From Duganella dendranthematis (lineage in GTDB: Bacteria > Pseudomonadota > Gammaproteobacteria > Burkholderiales > Burkholderiaceae_D), in the NCBI RefSeq assembly GCF_012849375.1, contig NZ_CP051684.1, positions 3,286,001-3,350,000 on the forward strand: a DNA stretch of 64,000 nucleotides, in the 5' to 3' direction. Positions 25,079-35,000 of the stretch are shown piece after piece (the first letter of the stretch is position 1; the number at the start of each line of letters is the position of its first letter). Under the pieces are notes generated by a model. The model saw only the letters and a list, made by a program, of their open reading frames with translations. It had not been told where the DNA came from and did no database searches. The position numbers and the translations under genes are program-made.

Positions 25079-25348
25079 ATGATTCAGCAAGAACTCGAAA
25101 TTATTAACAAGCTTGGTTTGCATGCGCGCGCCTCCGCCAAATTTACCCAACTGGCAGCAAAATACAAAAGCGATGTCTGGCTGACCCGCAACGCCCGCCG
25201 TATCAACGCCAAGTCCATCATGGGCGTGATGATGCTGGCCGCCGGCAAGGGCGCCAAGGTGCTGCTGGAAGCCGACGGCGACGATGAAGCCGATTGCGTC
25301 GCCGCCTTGAGCGCGCTGGTCAACGACAAGTTCGGCGAAGGCGAGTAA
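25079..25348 (+). CDS. ptsH: Phosphocarrier protein HPr
   Basis: An 89-residue HPr with phosphorylatable His in NKLGLHARASAKF (His 15). The regulatory Ser-46 region is INAKSIMGVMML, so both EI-dependent and HPr-kinase-dependent modification sites are present. It sits between EIIA and EI. Its stop overlaps an in-frame ATG of the EI reading frame. Confidence 0.95.
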   Translation: MIQQELEIINKLGLHARASAKFTQLAAKYKSDVWLTRNARRINAKSIMGVMMLAAGKGAKVLLEADGDDEADCVAALSALVNDKFGEGE

Positions 25349-25392
25349 TGGGGGCGGAGCGCAGCCGACCCCGTTTCCCCGCAGGCCCGCCG

Positions 25393-27141
25393 ATGGCCTC
25401 GTTCACCTTGCATGGCATTCCGGTGTCGCGCGGCATCGCGATCGGCCGCGCACACCTGATGGCGCCGGCGGCGCTGGACGTCAAGCACTACCTGGTGGCC
25501 GAGGAGCAGGTCGAGGCCGAAGTCTCCCGCTTGCAGCAGGCGCTGGCCGCCGTCCACAAGGAACTGCAAACGCTGTGGAATGAACTGCCCAAGGACGCCC
25601 CCACCGAGCTGGGCGCGTTCATCGATGTGCATGCGCTGATCCTGTCCGATCCGATGATTTCGGAAGCGCCGCTGGACATCATCCGCGCCCGCCACTATAA
25701 CGCCGAATGGGCGCTGCTGACCCAGATCGATGAGCTGTCGGCGCAGTTTGACGAAATCGAAGATCCCTACCTGCGCGAGCGCAAGGCCGATATTCAGCAG
25801 GTGGCCGAACGGGTGCTGAAGGTGCTGCTCGGCACCGAGCGCTCGCTGCCCGAGCCGGCGCCGACCGGCGACGATGAATACCAGCCGCAGATGATCATCG
25901 TGGCCCACGATATTTCGCCGGCCGACATGCTGCAGTTCCGCGACCGCTCCTTCATCGGTTTCGTTACCGACGTCGGCGGCCAGAACTCGCACACGGCCAT
26001 TGTCGCCCGCTCGCTGGATATTCCGGCGGCGGTCGGCATGTCCGGCGCCTCGACCCTGATCGAGCAGGACGACTGGCTGATCATCGACGGCGAAGCCGGC
26101 GTGGTGATCGCCAATCCGAGCGCGCTGATCCTGAACCAGTACCGCGAACGCCAGGGCGCCGCCGCCCGCGCGCGTAAGAAGCTGCAGAAGCTGAAGAAGA
26201 CCCCGGCCATCACTAAGGACGGCACCGAGATCACGCTGCTGGCCAATATCGAGCTGCCGGACGATTGCCCGGCCGCGCTGGAAGCCGGCGCCAATGGCGT
26301 GGGCCTGTTCCGCTCCGAATTCCTGTTCATGGGCCGCAACAACAAGATCCCGTCGGAAGAAGAGCAGTTCGAGCAGTACAAGAAAGCGGTCACCGCCATG
26401 AAGGGGCGGCCGGTCACCATCCGCACGCTGGACATCGGCGCCGACAAGCCGCTCGACCAGAGCGAGCAGACCGCATTGAACCCGGCGCTGGGCCTGCGGG
26501 CGATCCGCTACTGCCTGGCCGAGCCGCAGATTTTCCTGACCCAGCTGCGGGCGATTTTGCGCGCGTCGGCGTTCGGCAAGGTGCGCATTCTGATTCCGAT
26601 GCTGGCGCACGCCTTCGAGATCGACCAGTCGCTGGCGATGATTGCCCAGGCCAAGGCCGAACTGCGCGAGCAGGGCGTCAAGTTCGACGACGAGGTCGAT
26701 GTCGGCGCCATGATCGAAATTCCGGCGGCGGCCCTGGCGCTGCCGATGTTCGTCAAGCGCATGGACTTCCTGTCGATCGGCACCAATGACCTGATCCAGT
26801 ACACGCTGGCGATCGACCGGGTTGATTATGAAGTCGCACACCTTTACAATCCGCTGCATCCGGCTGTGCTGCAATTGATCTCGATGACGATTGCGGCCGG
26901 GCATAAAGCCGGGATCGACGTCGCCGTGTGCGGCGAAATGGCGGGCGATGTCAAATTGACGCGTCTGCTGCTGGGCATGGGATTGCGCGAGTTTTCGATG
27001 CATCCGGCCCAACTGCTGTCGGTCAAGCAGGAAATCCTGAACAGCGATCTTGCGCGCATCTTGCCGCAAACCCGCAAGATCATGCGCTCGATGGAACCCA
27101 ACGTGATTGCAGACGCGGTCGAACAATTACAGTTGATGTGA
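25393..27141 (+). CDS. ptsI: PTS enzyme I (PEP-protein phosphotransferase)
   Basis: About 582 residues from [20 protein letters not shown], the usual EI opening. An in-frame ATG at 25348 overlapping the ptsH stop would add 15 residues and cannot be excluded. The active His is in [17 protein letters not shown] (about residue 200). The PEP-binding barrel shows [17 protein letters not shown] and [18 protein letters not shown], and the catalytic Cys lies in [10 protein letters not shown]. It transfers phosphate from PEP to HPr, then to the EIIA encoded upstream. Confidence 0.93.
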   Translation: MASFTLHGIPVSRGIAIGRAHLMAPAALDVKHYLVAEEQVEAEVSRLQQALAAVHKELQTLWNELPKDAPTELGAFIDVHALILSDPMISEAPLDIIRARHYNAEWALLTQIDELSAQFDEIEDPYLRERKADIQQVAERVLKVLLGTERSLPEPAPTGDDEYQPQMIIVAHDISPADMLQFRDRSFIGFVTDVGGQNSHTAIVARSLDIPAAVGMSGASTLIEQDDWLIIDGEAGVVIANPSALILNQYRERQGAAARARKKLQKLKKTPAITKDGTEITLLANIELPDDCPAALEAGANGVGLFRSEFLFMGRNNKIPSEEEQFEQYKKAVTAMKGRPVTIRTLDIGADKPLDQSEQTALNPALGLRAIRYCLAEPQIFLTQLRAILRASAFGKVRILIPMLAHAFEIDQSLAMIAQAKAELREQGVKFDDEVDVGAMIEIPAAALALPMFVKRMDFLSIGTNDLIQYTLAIDRVDYEVAHLYNPLHPAVLQLISMTIAAGHKAGIDVAVCGEMAGDVKLTRLLLGMGLREFSMHPAQLLSVKQEILNSDLARILPQTRKIMRSMEPNVIADAVEQLQLM

Positions 27142-27144
27142 ACT

Positions 27145-27172
27145 GGCGGGACCCACCATTCGCGGTCCCGCC
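27145..27172 (+). terminator. Hairpin between ptsI and metX
   Basis: GGCGGGACC and GGTCCCGCC are perfect 9-bp arms around a 10-base loop, starting four bases after the ptsI stop. No T run follows, so this is a terminator-like or processing hairpin. Confidence 0.55.
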
Positions 27173-27217
27173 CTGATAGATGGCCCGTGGGGCCGCCCCC
27201 AAACTACAATCAAAACA

Positions 27218-28366
27218 ATGTCATCCCTCGGATACGTTAAGCCGCAAACCATGCATTTTGCCGAGCCCTTGCTCCTGCAAAGCGGCGCGTCGCTGCGCGA
27301 CTATATGCTGATGTACGAAACCTATGGCACGCTCAATGCCGACCATTCCAACGCGGTACTGGTGTGCCACGCGCTGAACGCCTCGCACCACGTCGCCGGC
27401 GAGTATGAAGGCAAGCCGAAAAGCACCGGCTGGTGGGACAATATGGTCGGCCCGGGCAAGCCGCTCGACACCGACAAGTTCTTCGTGATCGGGATTAACA
27501 ACCTCGGCTCCTGCTTCGGCTCCACTGGCCCGATGCACACCAATCCGGCCACCGGCAAACCTTACGGCGCCGCCTTCCCGGTGGTGACGGTGGAAGACTG
27601 GGTGTCGGCGCAGGCACGCCTGGCCGACCAGCTGGGCATCCAGCAATTCGCCGCCGTCATGGGCGGTTCGCTGGGCGGCATGCAGGCGCTGGCCTGGTCC
27701 ATCATGTACCCGGAACGCTTGCGCCACTGCGTGGTGATCGCCTCGACCGCCAAGCTGTCGGCGCAGAACATCGCCTTCAATGACGTCGCCCGCCAGGCCA
27801 TCCTGTCCGATCCGGATTACCATGGCGGCGATTTCTACGCGCATGGCGTGGTGCCGAAAAACGGCCTGCGCGTGGCGCGCATGGTTGGCCACATCACCTA
27901 TCTGTCGGACGACGACATGGCCGAGAAGTTCGGCCGCAAGCTGCGTGATATTGCCGAAAGCGGCGACTACAAATTCGGCTTCGGCGTCGATTTCGAAATC
28001 GAGTCCTACCTGCGCTACCAGGGCGACAAGTTCTCCGAATACTTCGACGCCAACACCTACCTGCTGATCACCAAGGCGCTGGATTACTTCGATCCGGCCC
28101 GCAAGCATGGCGGCGACCTGGCGACAACGCTGGCGTCGACCAAGGCCAGGTTCTTCCTGGCTTCGTTCACCACCGACTGGCGCTTCTCGCCGGAGCGCAG
28201 CCGCGAGATCGTGCAGGCGCTGGTGAGCAACCGTCGCCAGGTCACCTATGCGGAAATCGATGCGCCGCATGGCCATGACGCCTTCCTGCTGGAAGACGCG
28301 CGTTACATGAACATGGTGCGCGCCTACTACGGCCAGGTGTGGAAAGAGATCGAGGGAACGGTATGA
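27218..28366 (+). CDS. metX: Homoserine O-acyltransferase MetX
   Basis: A 382-residue alpha/beta hydrolase-fold enzyme. The oxyanion region has [15 protein letters not shown]. The nucleophile Ser is in [15 protein letters not shown] (about 146-160), and the terminal His is in [13 protein letters not shown]. Family members from this group use acetyl- or succinyl-CoA; the sequence alone does not settle which for me. It activates homoserine for methionine synthesis. metW overlaps its stop, the typical metXW pair. Confidence 0.92.
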   Translation: MSSLGYVKPQTMHFAEPLLLQSGASLRDYMLMYETYGTLNADHSNAVLVCHALNASHHVAGEYEGKPKSTGWWDNMVGPGKPLDTDKFFVIGINNLGSCFGSTGPMHTNPATGKPYGAAFPVVTVEDWVSAQARLADQLGIQQFAAVMGGSLGGMQALAWSIMYPERLRHCVVIASTAKLSAQNIAFNDVARQAILSDPDYHGGDFYAHGVVPKNGLRVARMVGHITYLSDDDMAEKFGRKLRDIAESGDYKFGFGVDFEIESYLRYQGDKFSEYFDANTYLLITKALDYFDPARKHGGDLATTLASTKARFFLASFTTDWRFSPERSREIVQALVSNRRQVTYAEIDAPHGHDAFLLEDARYMNMVRAYYGQVWKEIEGTV

Positions 28367-28965
28367 ACTTCAATGAACTGAGCGCAGCGCGGCCCGACCT
28401 GGCGTTTATCGCCCACTGGGTGGACAACAAGGCGCACGTGCTGGACGTCGGCTGCGGCGACGGCGTGATGATGGATTACCTGCAAAGCGACAAGCAGTGC
28501 AGCGGCTACGGCATCGAGATCGCCGACGACAAGGTGCTGGCATCGACCCAGCGCGGCGTGCAGGTGGTGCAGCAGGATATGGAGAACGGCCTCGGGCTGT
28601 TCGGCGATAATTCCTTCGATACGGTGCTGTGCCTGTCGTCGCTGCAGATGATGAAGCATGTGGAAGCGCTGCTACGCGATATCGTCCGCGTCGGCAAGGA
28701 GGCGATCGTCTCGTTCCCCAACTTCGCCTACTGGCCGCACCGCGTGGCCTTGCTGAAGGGGCGCATGCCGGTGTCGGAGTCGCTGCCGTACGAGTGGTAC
28801 GACACGCCCAACGTACGCTGCGCCACCATCACCGACTTCCGCGACCTGGCGCAAGAATGCGGGCTGGAAGTGATCGAATGTGTAGCGCTGGCGGAGGGCA
28901 AGCGGGTATCATTCCTGCCGAACCTGCGCGGCGATCTTGCCGTCTTCCGACTACGAAAAAAATAA
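28363..28965 (+). CDS. metW: MetW, methionine biosynthesis methyltransferase-like protein
   Basis: A 200-residue protein starting at the ATG that overlaps the metX stop (ATGA). It has a SAM-binding motif [16 protein letters not shown] (about 28-42), and the family segment [20 protein letters not shown]. MetW pairs with MetX and is needed for homoserine acylation in some bacteria; the exact chemistry is not settled as far as I know. ampG follows with a TAATG overlap. Confidence 0.92.
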   Translation: MNFNELSAARPDLAFIAHWVDNKAHVLDVGCGDGVMMDYLQSDKQCSGYGIEIADDKVLASTQRGVQVVQQDMENGLGLFGDNSFDTVLCLSSLQMMKHVEALLRDIVRVGKEAIVSFPNFAYWPHRVALLKGRMPVSESLPYEWYDTPNVRCATITDFRDLAQECGLEVIECVALAEGKRVSFLPNLRGDLAVFRLRKK

Positions 28966-30212
28966 TGACCGACACTAGGCCCTGGTACAGCTACATCAAC
29001 GGACGCACCGTCTCCATCCTGTTCCTGGGCTTCAGCTCCGGGCTGCCGCTGTACACGCTGATCTACCTGATGCAAGCCTGGCTGGCCAAGGCCGGGCTGG
29101 ACGTCAAGGCGTTGGGGCTGTTCGGTCTGGCCATGTTCCCGTACACCTTCAAGTTCCTGTGGGCGCCGCTGATGGACCGCTACACCGTGCTGCCTCTGGG
29201 CCGGCGGCGCGGCTGGATGGCGCTGACGCAGCTGGCGCTGTTCCTGTTCATCGGCGGCATGGGCATGCTCGATCCCAAGCTGGAACTGTCGGTGATCGTG
29301 GTGGCGGTGTTCCTGATCGCCTTCATGTCGGCCAGCCAGGACGTGGTGATCGACGCTTACCGGCGCGAGATCCTGGCCGAGGAGGAGCAGGGTCTGGGTG
29401 CGGCGATTATCGTCAATGCCTACAAGGCGTCCAGCCTGATCCCGAGCGCGCTGGGACTGGTGATGGCGGACAGCCAGCCATGGCAAATCGTGTTCTGGAC
29501 CGTGGCGGCCTTCATGCTGCCGGGTTTCGTATGTACCTTGCTGGCCAAGGAACCGACGTTGTACGGCTCGCCGCCGAAAAATCTGCAGGAAGCGGTAGTA
29601 ATGCCGTTCCGCGAGTTCGTACTGCGCGATGGCTGGAAGCAGGCGCTGTTCATCATCGCTTTTATCCTGCTGTACAAAATCGGCGACACCATGAGCACCG
29701 CGCTGTCGACCAAATTCTTCCTCGATACCGGCTTCACCACCAAGCAGATCGGCCTGGCCGCCAACGCCACCGGCTGGTGGGCGGCGCTGGCCGGCGGCGC
29801 GGTGGGTGGCATCTGGATGATTAAACTGGGTATCAACCGTGCGTTGTGGGTGTTCGGCGTGTTGCAGGCGCTCGCCATCCTTGGCTTCGCCTGGCTGGCC
29901 CAGGTCGGTTCCGATCCTTTGCTGCTGAGCGCCGTCTACGGTTTCGAAGCGTTTGCCAGTCCGGGGCTTGGCGCGGCGGCGCTGGTGGCGTTCATGTCGC
30001 GCGCGACGGACCCACGCTACACGGCGACGCAGTACGCGCTGTTTTCCAGCCTGGCTGCGGTGCCGCGCACATTCATCAACTCGTCGGTGGGGTATATTGT
30101 TGCTGAAACCGGGTGGTTCTGGTTCTTTATCGTGTGCTTTATCCTCGCGTTTCCTGCGATGATGATGTTGCCGAAAATCGCTCCGTGGAACAGTGGTCAT
30201 GAAAAAACCTGA
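28965..30212 (+). CDS. ampG: AmpG-family muropeptide permease
   Basis: A 415-residue MFS transporter with about 12 membrane spans, starting at the ATG that overlaps the metW stop. Typical AmpG features are FLGFSSGLPLYTLIYLMQAW at the first helix, WAPLMDRYTVLPLGRRRGW (loop 2-3) and SASQDVVIDAYRREIL. It imports anhydro-muropeptides for wall recycling, which also signals beta-lactamase induction in some species. It belongs to the tightly packed metX-metW-ampG-M48 run. Confidence 0.9.
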   Translation: MTDTRPWYSYINGRTVSILFLGFSSGLPLYTLIYLMQAWLAKAGLDVKALGLFGLAMFPYTFKFLWAPLMDRYTVLPLGRRRGWMALTQLALFLFIGGMGMLDPKLELSVIVVAVFLIAFMSASQDVVIDAYRREILAEEEQGLGAAIIVNAYKASSLIPSALGLVMADSQPWQIVFWTVAAFMLPGFVCTLLAKEPTLYGSPPKNLQEAVVMPFREFVLRDGWKQALFIIAFILLYKIGDTMSTALSTKFFLDTGFTTKQIGLAANATGWWAALAGGAVGGIWMIKLGINRALWVFGVLQALAILGFAWLAQVGSDPLLLSAVYGFEAFASPGLGAAALVAFMSRATDPRYTATQYALFSSLAAVPRTFINSSVGYIVAETGWFWFFIVCFILAFPAMMMLPKIAPWNSGHEKT

Positions 30213-31080
30213 ATTGAAGAATGCCTTGCTGGCGCTGGTGCTCTGTACCAGCGTGCTGTCGCTGCACGCGCAAAACGATGGTATTCCCGTGACGAGCATG
30301 TCGCGCCTGCGCGGGCTTGGCGGCGATTCGCGCCAGTTCGACCAGCAGTCCAAATTGCAGTACGATCAAATGCTGAACGAGGCGCATAAAAAGGACGCTG
30401 TTGCCACCGACCGTAATCCGCAGCTGATCCGGCTGCGGGCCATCGCCAAGCGGCTGATTCCTTTCACCACGCGCTGGAATCCGGATGCCGCCAAATGGGA
30501 CTGGCAGGTGAACCTGCTGCGCTCCGACACCGTCAACGCCTTCTGCATGCCGGGTGGCCGCATCGCCTTCTACAACGGCATCCTGACCAAACTCAATCTG
30601 ACCGACGACGAAGTGGCGATGGTGATGGGCCACGAGATCGCGCACGCGCTGCGCGAACACGCACGTGAGCAGGCCGGCAAGAATACCGTGACCAACGTCG
30701 GCGCGCGCATCCTTGGCGCTTTGGGCTCCGCCTACTTCGGCGTCGATCCGCGCCTGGGCGATGCTGCGGCCGGCATCGCCGCCAAGGGCGCGGCGCTGAC
30801 GTATTCGCGCGGCGATGAGAGCGAGGCAGATCTGGTCGGCATGGACCTGGCCGCGCGCGCCGGCTTCGATCCGCGCGCCGGCATCGCGCTGTGGCAGAAG
30901 ATGGGCGCCGTCAGCAAGGGCCAGCCGCTGCCTTTCCTGTCGACTCACCCGAGCGGCAGCCAGCGCATCGAGGACATGAACAAGAATATGCACCTGGTGC
31001 TGCCGGTGTACGCCCGTGCCAAGGGTATCGACCCGAATAATCTGCCGGCGTACCACACCATCGCCTTGCCACGTACCTGA
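30199..31080 (+). CDS. Exported M48-family metallopeptidase
   Basis: A 293-residue protein starting at the ATG at 30199 and overlapping the end of ampG. The N-terminal signal peptide (NALLALVLCTSVLSLHAQ) is followed by a peptidase domain. The zinc motif is MGHEIAHALREH (HExxH) and the third ligand lies in RGDESEADLVGMDLAARAG. SF(S/T)HPSGSQRIEDM-like FLSTHPSGSQRIEDM is the typical C-terminal motif. The family includes periplasmic quality-control proteases such as BepA/YfgC and LoiP. No TPR repeats follow, so it is closer to the LoiP/YcaL group. Confidence 0.88.
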   Translation: MKKPELKNALLALVLCTSVLSLHAQNDGIPVTSMSRLRGLGGDSRQFDQQSKLQYDQMLNEAHKKDAVATDRNPQLIRLRAIAKRLIPFTTRWNPDAAKWDWQVNLLRSDTVNAFCMPGGRIAFYNGILTKLNLTDDEVAMVMGHEIAHALREHAREQAGKNTVTNVGARILGALGSAYFGVDPRLGDAAAGIAAKGAALTYSRGDESEADLVGMDLAARAGFDPRAGIALWQKMGAVSKGQPLPFLSTHPSGSQRIEDMNKNMHLVLPVYARAKGIDPNNLPAYHTIALPRT

Positions 31081-31081
31081 T

Positions 31082-31972
31082 ATGTCGCGTTATCCACTGC
31101 CGATGCGCGACGGTGTCGCGCCCAGCTATCTGTATCTGCCCGAGGGCGACTGGCCGGACCTGATCCGCTTCCTGATCGAGCGTTTTCCCGATGTCTCGGA
31201 AGCCGCGTGGCGCGAACGCATGGCGCGCGGCGATGTGGTGGATGGCGATGGCCAGCTGCTCCAGCCGACCAGCCGTTTCAAGCGCGGCTTGCGCATTTTC
31301 TACTACCGCGAGCTGGACGAGCCGGAGACGCCAATTCCGTTCCAGGAAGAGATCCTGCACATCGACGAACACCTGGTGGTGGTCGACAAGCCGCACTTCC
31401 TGCCGGTGATTCCATCCGGCCGCTTCCTGCACGAGACGCTGCTGGTACGGCTGCGCAAAACGCTGGGCGAGGAAGACCTGGTGCCGATCCACCGGCTCGA
31501 CCGCGAGACGGCCGGCGTGGTGATCTTCTCGCGCAATGCGGCCAGCCGCGGCGTCTATCAGTCGATGTTCCAGAAGCGCGTGATCGACAAGGAATACGAA
31601 GCGCTGGCGCCGCGCCTGCACGAGGTGCAGTTCCCCTTTACCTACCGCAGCCGCATGGTGGAGGGCGATAAATTCTTCGTCATGAAAGAGGCCGAGGGCG
31701 AGCCGAATTCGGAAACGCTGATCGACGTGATCGAGCATCGCGGCGAACTGACTCTGTACCGCCTGCATCCGCACACCGGCCGCCAGCACCAGTTGCGCGT
31801 GCACCTGTCGTCGCTCGGCATCCCGATCGTCAACGACGCCTTCTATCCGGTGGCGCTGCCGTGCAAGCAGGACGACGTGTCGCAACCCCTGCAACTGCTG
31901 GCGCGCGCCATCAGCTTCATCGATCCGCTCAGCGGCGACTGGCGCGAGTTCCGTTCTCAGCGCAGCTTGTAG
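31082..31972 (+). CDS. RluA-family pseudouridine synthase
   Basis: A 296-residue protein with the catalytic Asp in VPIHRLDRETAGVVIFS (about 137-153), the RluA family signature. A short S4-like N-terminal part has EAAWRERMARGDVV, and the C-terminal motif is LHPHTGRQHQLRVHL. It modifies uridine in 23S rRNA or tRNA; the exact target is not evident. The end overlaps the convergent LysR gene by 44 bp. Confidence 0.88.
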   Translation: MSRYPLPMRDGVAPSYLYLPEGDWPDLIRFLIERFPDVSEAAWRERMARGDVVDGDGQLLQPTSRFKRGLRIFYYRELDEPETPIPFQEEILHIDEHLVVVDKPHFLPVIPSGRFLHETLLVRLRKTLGEEDLVPIHRLDRETAGVVIFSRNAASRGVYQSMFQKRVIDKEYEALAPRLHEVQFPFTYRSRMVEGDKFFVMKEAEGEPNSETLIDVIEHRGELTLYRLHPHTGRQHQLRVHLSSLGIPIVNDAFYPVALPCKQDDVSQPLQLLARAISFIDPLSGDWREFRSQRSL

Positions 31973-32873
31973 CCGCCTGCGTCGCGATAAATTCACGTAG
32001 CCACGACTGCGCGGGATGCGTATCGCTGCGGCGATGCCACATCAGGTCGAAGACGATTTCCGGCAGCGCCAGCGGCGGCGGGAATAGCTTTAGCGGGTGA
32101 CTGGCCTGCGCGTGCAGCGCCACGCGTTTGAGGATGGTGGCGGTCATGCGGGTCTGCGCGATCACGGCGGGCACCGCGAACATATGCGGCAGCGTCAGCG
32201 CCAGCTTGCGGTGCCGGCCCTGCTGCGCCAGCGCCTGGTCGACCAGGCCGTACAAATGTCCCTCAGGCGACACCAGCACGTGCGTCAGCGACAGATAGGT
32301 GTCCAGATCCATGCCGTGTTGGCCTGCCGGGTGATCATGCGCCACGACCGTGACAAACTCGTCGCGCAGCAGTGGACGCGCCTTGATGCGGCCATCGGCA
32401 TTGGTGGGCGGCACGCCGACGGCGGCGTCGATCGCGCCCGCATCAAGCAGTTCGACGGCGACATCGCGGCCGTTTACCGCGTGCACGTTCAACGTAATGC
32501 CTGGGGCTTGCTCTTGTAGCGCTTGCAGCAGGGTGGGCAGCAGGACGAAGCTGGGGTAATCCGGCAGTCCCAGGTTGAAGGTCAGCGCGGCGTTGGCCGC
32601 ATCAAAGGCCGGCTTCTCCAGCATCGCTGCTTCGATGTGCCGTAGAGCTTGCGCAACCGGCTCCGCCAGGTCACGCGCGCGTTGGGTCGGCAGCAGGCCA
32701 TCGGCGCTCCGCAGGAAGAGGGGATCGCCGAGCAGTGTGCGTAAGCGGGACAGGGCGGCGCTCATGGCCGGCTGGCTGACGCCGACCTGCGTCGCCGCGC
32801 GCGTAACGTTGCGCTCGCTCATCAGCGCGTCGAAGGCGACCAGCAGGTTCAAATCGATGCCTTTAAAATCCAT
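31929..32873 (-). CDS. LysR-family transcriptional regulator
   Basis: A 314-residue regulator with an N-terminal winged helix (DLNLLVAFDALMSERNVTRA, then 'ATQVGVSQPAMSAALSRLR') and a periplasmic-binding-protein-like effector domain from about residue 90. It is divergent from a SnoaL-like gene with a dyad at 32877-32905 immediately upstream of its own start. This suggests autoregulation and control of that neighbour. Effector unknown. Confidence 0.9.
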   Translation of the reverse strand: MDFKGIDLNLLVAFDALMSERNVTRAATQVGVSQPAMSAALSRLRTLLGDPLFLRSADGLLPTQRARDLAEPVAQALRHIEAAMLEKPAFDAANAALTFNLGLPDYPSFVLLPTLLQALQEQAPGITLNVHAVNGRDVAVELLDAGAIDAAVGVPPTNADGRIKARPLLRDEFVTVVAHDHPAGQHGMDLDTYLSLTHVLVSPEGHLYGLVDQALAQQGRHRKLALTLPHMFAVPAVIAQTRMTATILKRVALHAQASHPLKLFPPPLALPEIVFDLMWHRRSDTHPAQSWLREFIATQAATSCAENGTRASRR

Positions 32874-32876
32874 AAG

Positions 32877-32905
32877 ACAAATAGATATCCATACAGTTTA
32901 TTTGT
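32877..32905. promoter_or_regulatory. LysR-type operator dyad
   Basis: ACAAATA (32877-32883) and TATTTGT (32899-32905) form a perfect 7-bp dyad with a 15-base centre, four bases upstream of the LysR start. It contains a T-N11-A arrangement as expected for this family. Confidence 0.55.
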
Positions 32906-32963
32906 TGGACTGATTTTACCTCGGCGCGCAAACTCGTGTTTTCTCAAATCAATGGAGCAAACT

Positions 32964-33395
32964 ATGAGCACCACCGAACAACTGCGCGCCGAACGCATCG
33001 CCGTGGAAACCCTGTACCGCGCCTTCAACGACAAAAATCCAGACCTGGTCGACGCCGTGCTGGCGCCGGATTGGGACGACATTCCGCTGGCGCCAGGCCA
33101 GCAACCCGGGCCGGAGGGCATCAAGGCCATCATCCGCGAATTTGTCGCCGCCTTCCCGGATGTGCAGATCGCTATTCACGATGTGGTGCAGGAGCCCGGC
33201 AAGGTTGCCGTGCGCGCCGAAATCACCGGCACGCACCAGGGCACGCTGTTCGGCATTGCGCCGACCGGCAAGCAGGTCAGTTTCCGCCTGCACGAGTTTC
33301 ACAAGGTCGTGGAGGGACGGCTCACCACGACCTGGCATATGGAAGACTGGTTCGGCGTGTTCCAGCAACTTGGCCAGTTCCCGCCGCAACCGTAA
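32964..33395 (+). CDS. SnoaL-like / ester cyclase-family protein
   Basis: A 143-residue NTF2-fold protein starting at the ATG eight bases after GGAG. The opening ERIAVETLYRAFNDKNPDLV and the block 'EGIKAIIREFVAAFPDVQI' are those of the SnoaL/DUF1486 polyketide-cyclase-like group. A conserved HEFHKVVEGRLTTTWHMEDW closes the pocket. Function cannot be stated from sequence; small-molecule catabolism is typical. It is probably controlled by the divergent LysR. Confidence 0.8.
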   Translation: MSTTEQLRAERIAVETLYRAFNDKNPDLVDAVLAPDWDDIPLAPGQQPGPEGIKAIIREFVAAFPDVQIAIHDVVQEPGKVAVRAEITGTHQGTLFGIAPTGKQVSFRLHEFHKVVEGRLTTTWHMEDWFGVFQQLGQFPPQP

Positions 33396-33398
33396 GGT

Positions 33399-34172
33399 TT
33401 ACAGCGCGCCGTACTCGATGGTCAGCGGCGCGTGGTCGGAGAATTTCTCGTCTTTGTAGACAGCGACCGTGGTGGCCTTGGCGGCAATGCCTGGGGTCGC
33501 CACATGGTAGTCGATTCGCCAGCCGACGTTCTTCGCATACGCCTGGCCGCGGTTGCTCCACCAGGTGTATTGCTCTTCGCGCGGATCGAGGCCGCGATGG
33601 ACGTCGACGTAACCGACTTCGTCGAACAGGCGTGTCATCCACTCGCGCTCTTCCGGCAGGAAGCCGGAGTTCTTCTTGTTGCCCTTCCAGTTCTTCAGGT
33701 CGATTTCCTTGTGGGCGATGTTCCAGTCGCCGCAGATGACGATCTCGCGGCCTTCGGCGTGCAGCTGCTGCAAGTGCACCATGAACAGGTCCATGAAGCG
33801 GAACTTGGCTTCCTGGCGCTCCGGACCGGACGAGCCGGACGGGCAGTACACCGAAATCACGGTCAGCCGGCCGAAGTCGCAGCGCACGTAGCGGCCTTCG
33901 GCGTCAAACTCCGGCGAGCCGAAGCCGATCACCACGCGGTCCGGCTCGATCTTGCTGTAGACGCCGGTGCCGGAATAGCCTTTTTTCTCGGCATAGTGGA
34001 AGTGGCCATGGTAGCCGCCCGGATTGAGGAATTCCGGCGTCATGTCCGGCGCTTGCGCCTTGAGTTCCTGCACGCAGACGAAGTCGGCGTCCTGCTTGGC
34101 CAGCCAGGTGAAAAAGCCTTTGGACGAAGCCGAACGGATGCCGTTCAGGTTGGCGGAGATGATTTTTGGCAT
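33399..34172 (-). CDS. xth: Exodeoxyribonuclease III
   Basis: From MPKIISANLNGIRSASSKGF (ATG at 34172) it is 257 residues, the ExoIII length; 25 extra in-frame codons upstream are not part of the family. Active-site motifs are VCVQELKAQ (metal-binding Glu), VISVYCPSGS, VICGDWNIAHKEIDLKNW and the final FSDHAPLTIEY. The enzyme acts as AP endonuclease and 3'-5' exonuclease in base-excision repair. It is divergent from pyrE. Confidence 0.92.
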   Translation of the reverse strand: MPKIISANLNGIRSASSKGFFTWLAKQDADFVCVQELKAQAPDMTPEFLNPGGYHGHFHYAEKKGYSGTGVYSKIEPDRVVIGFGSPEFDAEGRYVRCDFGRLTVISVYCPSGSSGPERQEAKFRFMDLFMVHLQQLHAEGREIVICGDWNIAHKEIDLKNWKGNKKNSGFLPEEREWMTRLFDEVGYVDVHRGLDPREEQYTWWSNRGQAYAKNVGWRIDYHVATPGIAAKATTVAVYKDEKFSDHAPLTIEYGAL

Positions 34173-34251
34173 AGAAGATTCGGAGCAGAAAGTACGGAAG
34201 GCGTTAGTGTAGCGGTAAAATACCGGCACTTTACAGAAATGAGGCATTACG

Positions 34252-34926
34252 ATGGCTACTGCAACTAATTTACGTCAGGAATTTATCGCGTTCTCGGTCC
34301 AGGCGGGCGTGCTGCGCTTCGGCGAGTTCACCACCAAGGCCGGCCGCCAGTCGCCGTACTTCTTCAACGCCGGCCTGTTCCATGACGGCGCCACGCTGGC
34401 GCAGGTCGCGCAGTTCTATGCGCAGACGCTGATCGATTCCGGCGTCGAGTTCGACATGCTGTTCGGCCCGGCCTACAAGGGCATTACGCTGGCGTCGGCT
34501 ACTGCCGTGGCGCTGGCCGGCAAGGGCCGCAACACTTCGTTCGCCTATAACCGCAAGGAAGCCAAGGACCACGGCGAGGGCGGCACCATCGTCGGCGCCA
34601 AGCTGCAAGGCAAGGTCGTGATCATTGACGACGTGATTTCGGCCGGTACCTCGGTGCGCGAATCGGTGGAAATGATACGCGCCGCTGGCGCCGAGCCATG
34701 CGCCGTGCTGATCGCGCTGGACCGCATGGAGCGCGGCGGCAAGGACGGCCAGATTTCCGAACTGTCGGCAGTGCAGGAAGTGACCCAGAAATACGGCATC
34801 CCGGTGATTTCGATCGGCAACCTGGACGATTTGTTCGGTTTCCTCAACGGTGCTGGCGCCGATCCGCAACTGGCTCAGCACAAAGAAGCGGTGGCGGCCT
34901 ACCGCAGCCGTTATGGCATTGCATGA
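34252..34926 (+). CDS. pyrE: Orotate phosphoribosyltransferase
   Basis: A 224-residue enzyme with a GAGG site seven bases before the ATG. The 5-phosphoribosyl pyrophosphate loop is VVIIDDVISAGTSVRES (about 123-139). The N-terminal KAGRQSPYFFNAGLF segment and FGPAYKGITLA are typical of PyrE. It converts orotate to OMP in pyrimidine synthesis. Confidence 0.95.
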   Translation: MATATNLRQEFIAFSVQAGVLRFGEFTTKAGRQSPYFFNAGLFHDGATLAQVAQFYAQTLIDSGVEFDMLFGPAYKGITLASATAVALAGKGRNTSFAYNRKEAKDHGEGGTIVGAKLQGKVVIIDDVISAGTSVRESVEMIRAAGAEPCAVLIALDRMERGGKDGQISELSAVQEVTQKYGIPVISIGNLDDLFGFLNGAGADPQLAQHKEAVAAYRSRYGIA

Positions 34927-35000
34927 TTGACTATGTTGCTAGACTTTGATATTTCTATGGTGTAACCTTATTGACGTAGGAGACCAATAAAAGGTAGACC

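Noticed and set aside
27145..27217. Possible SAM riboswitch before metX
   Set aside because: Only about 75 bases and a simple 9-bp hairpin are present; no SAM-riboswitch core could be made out.
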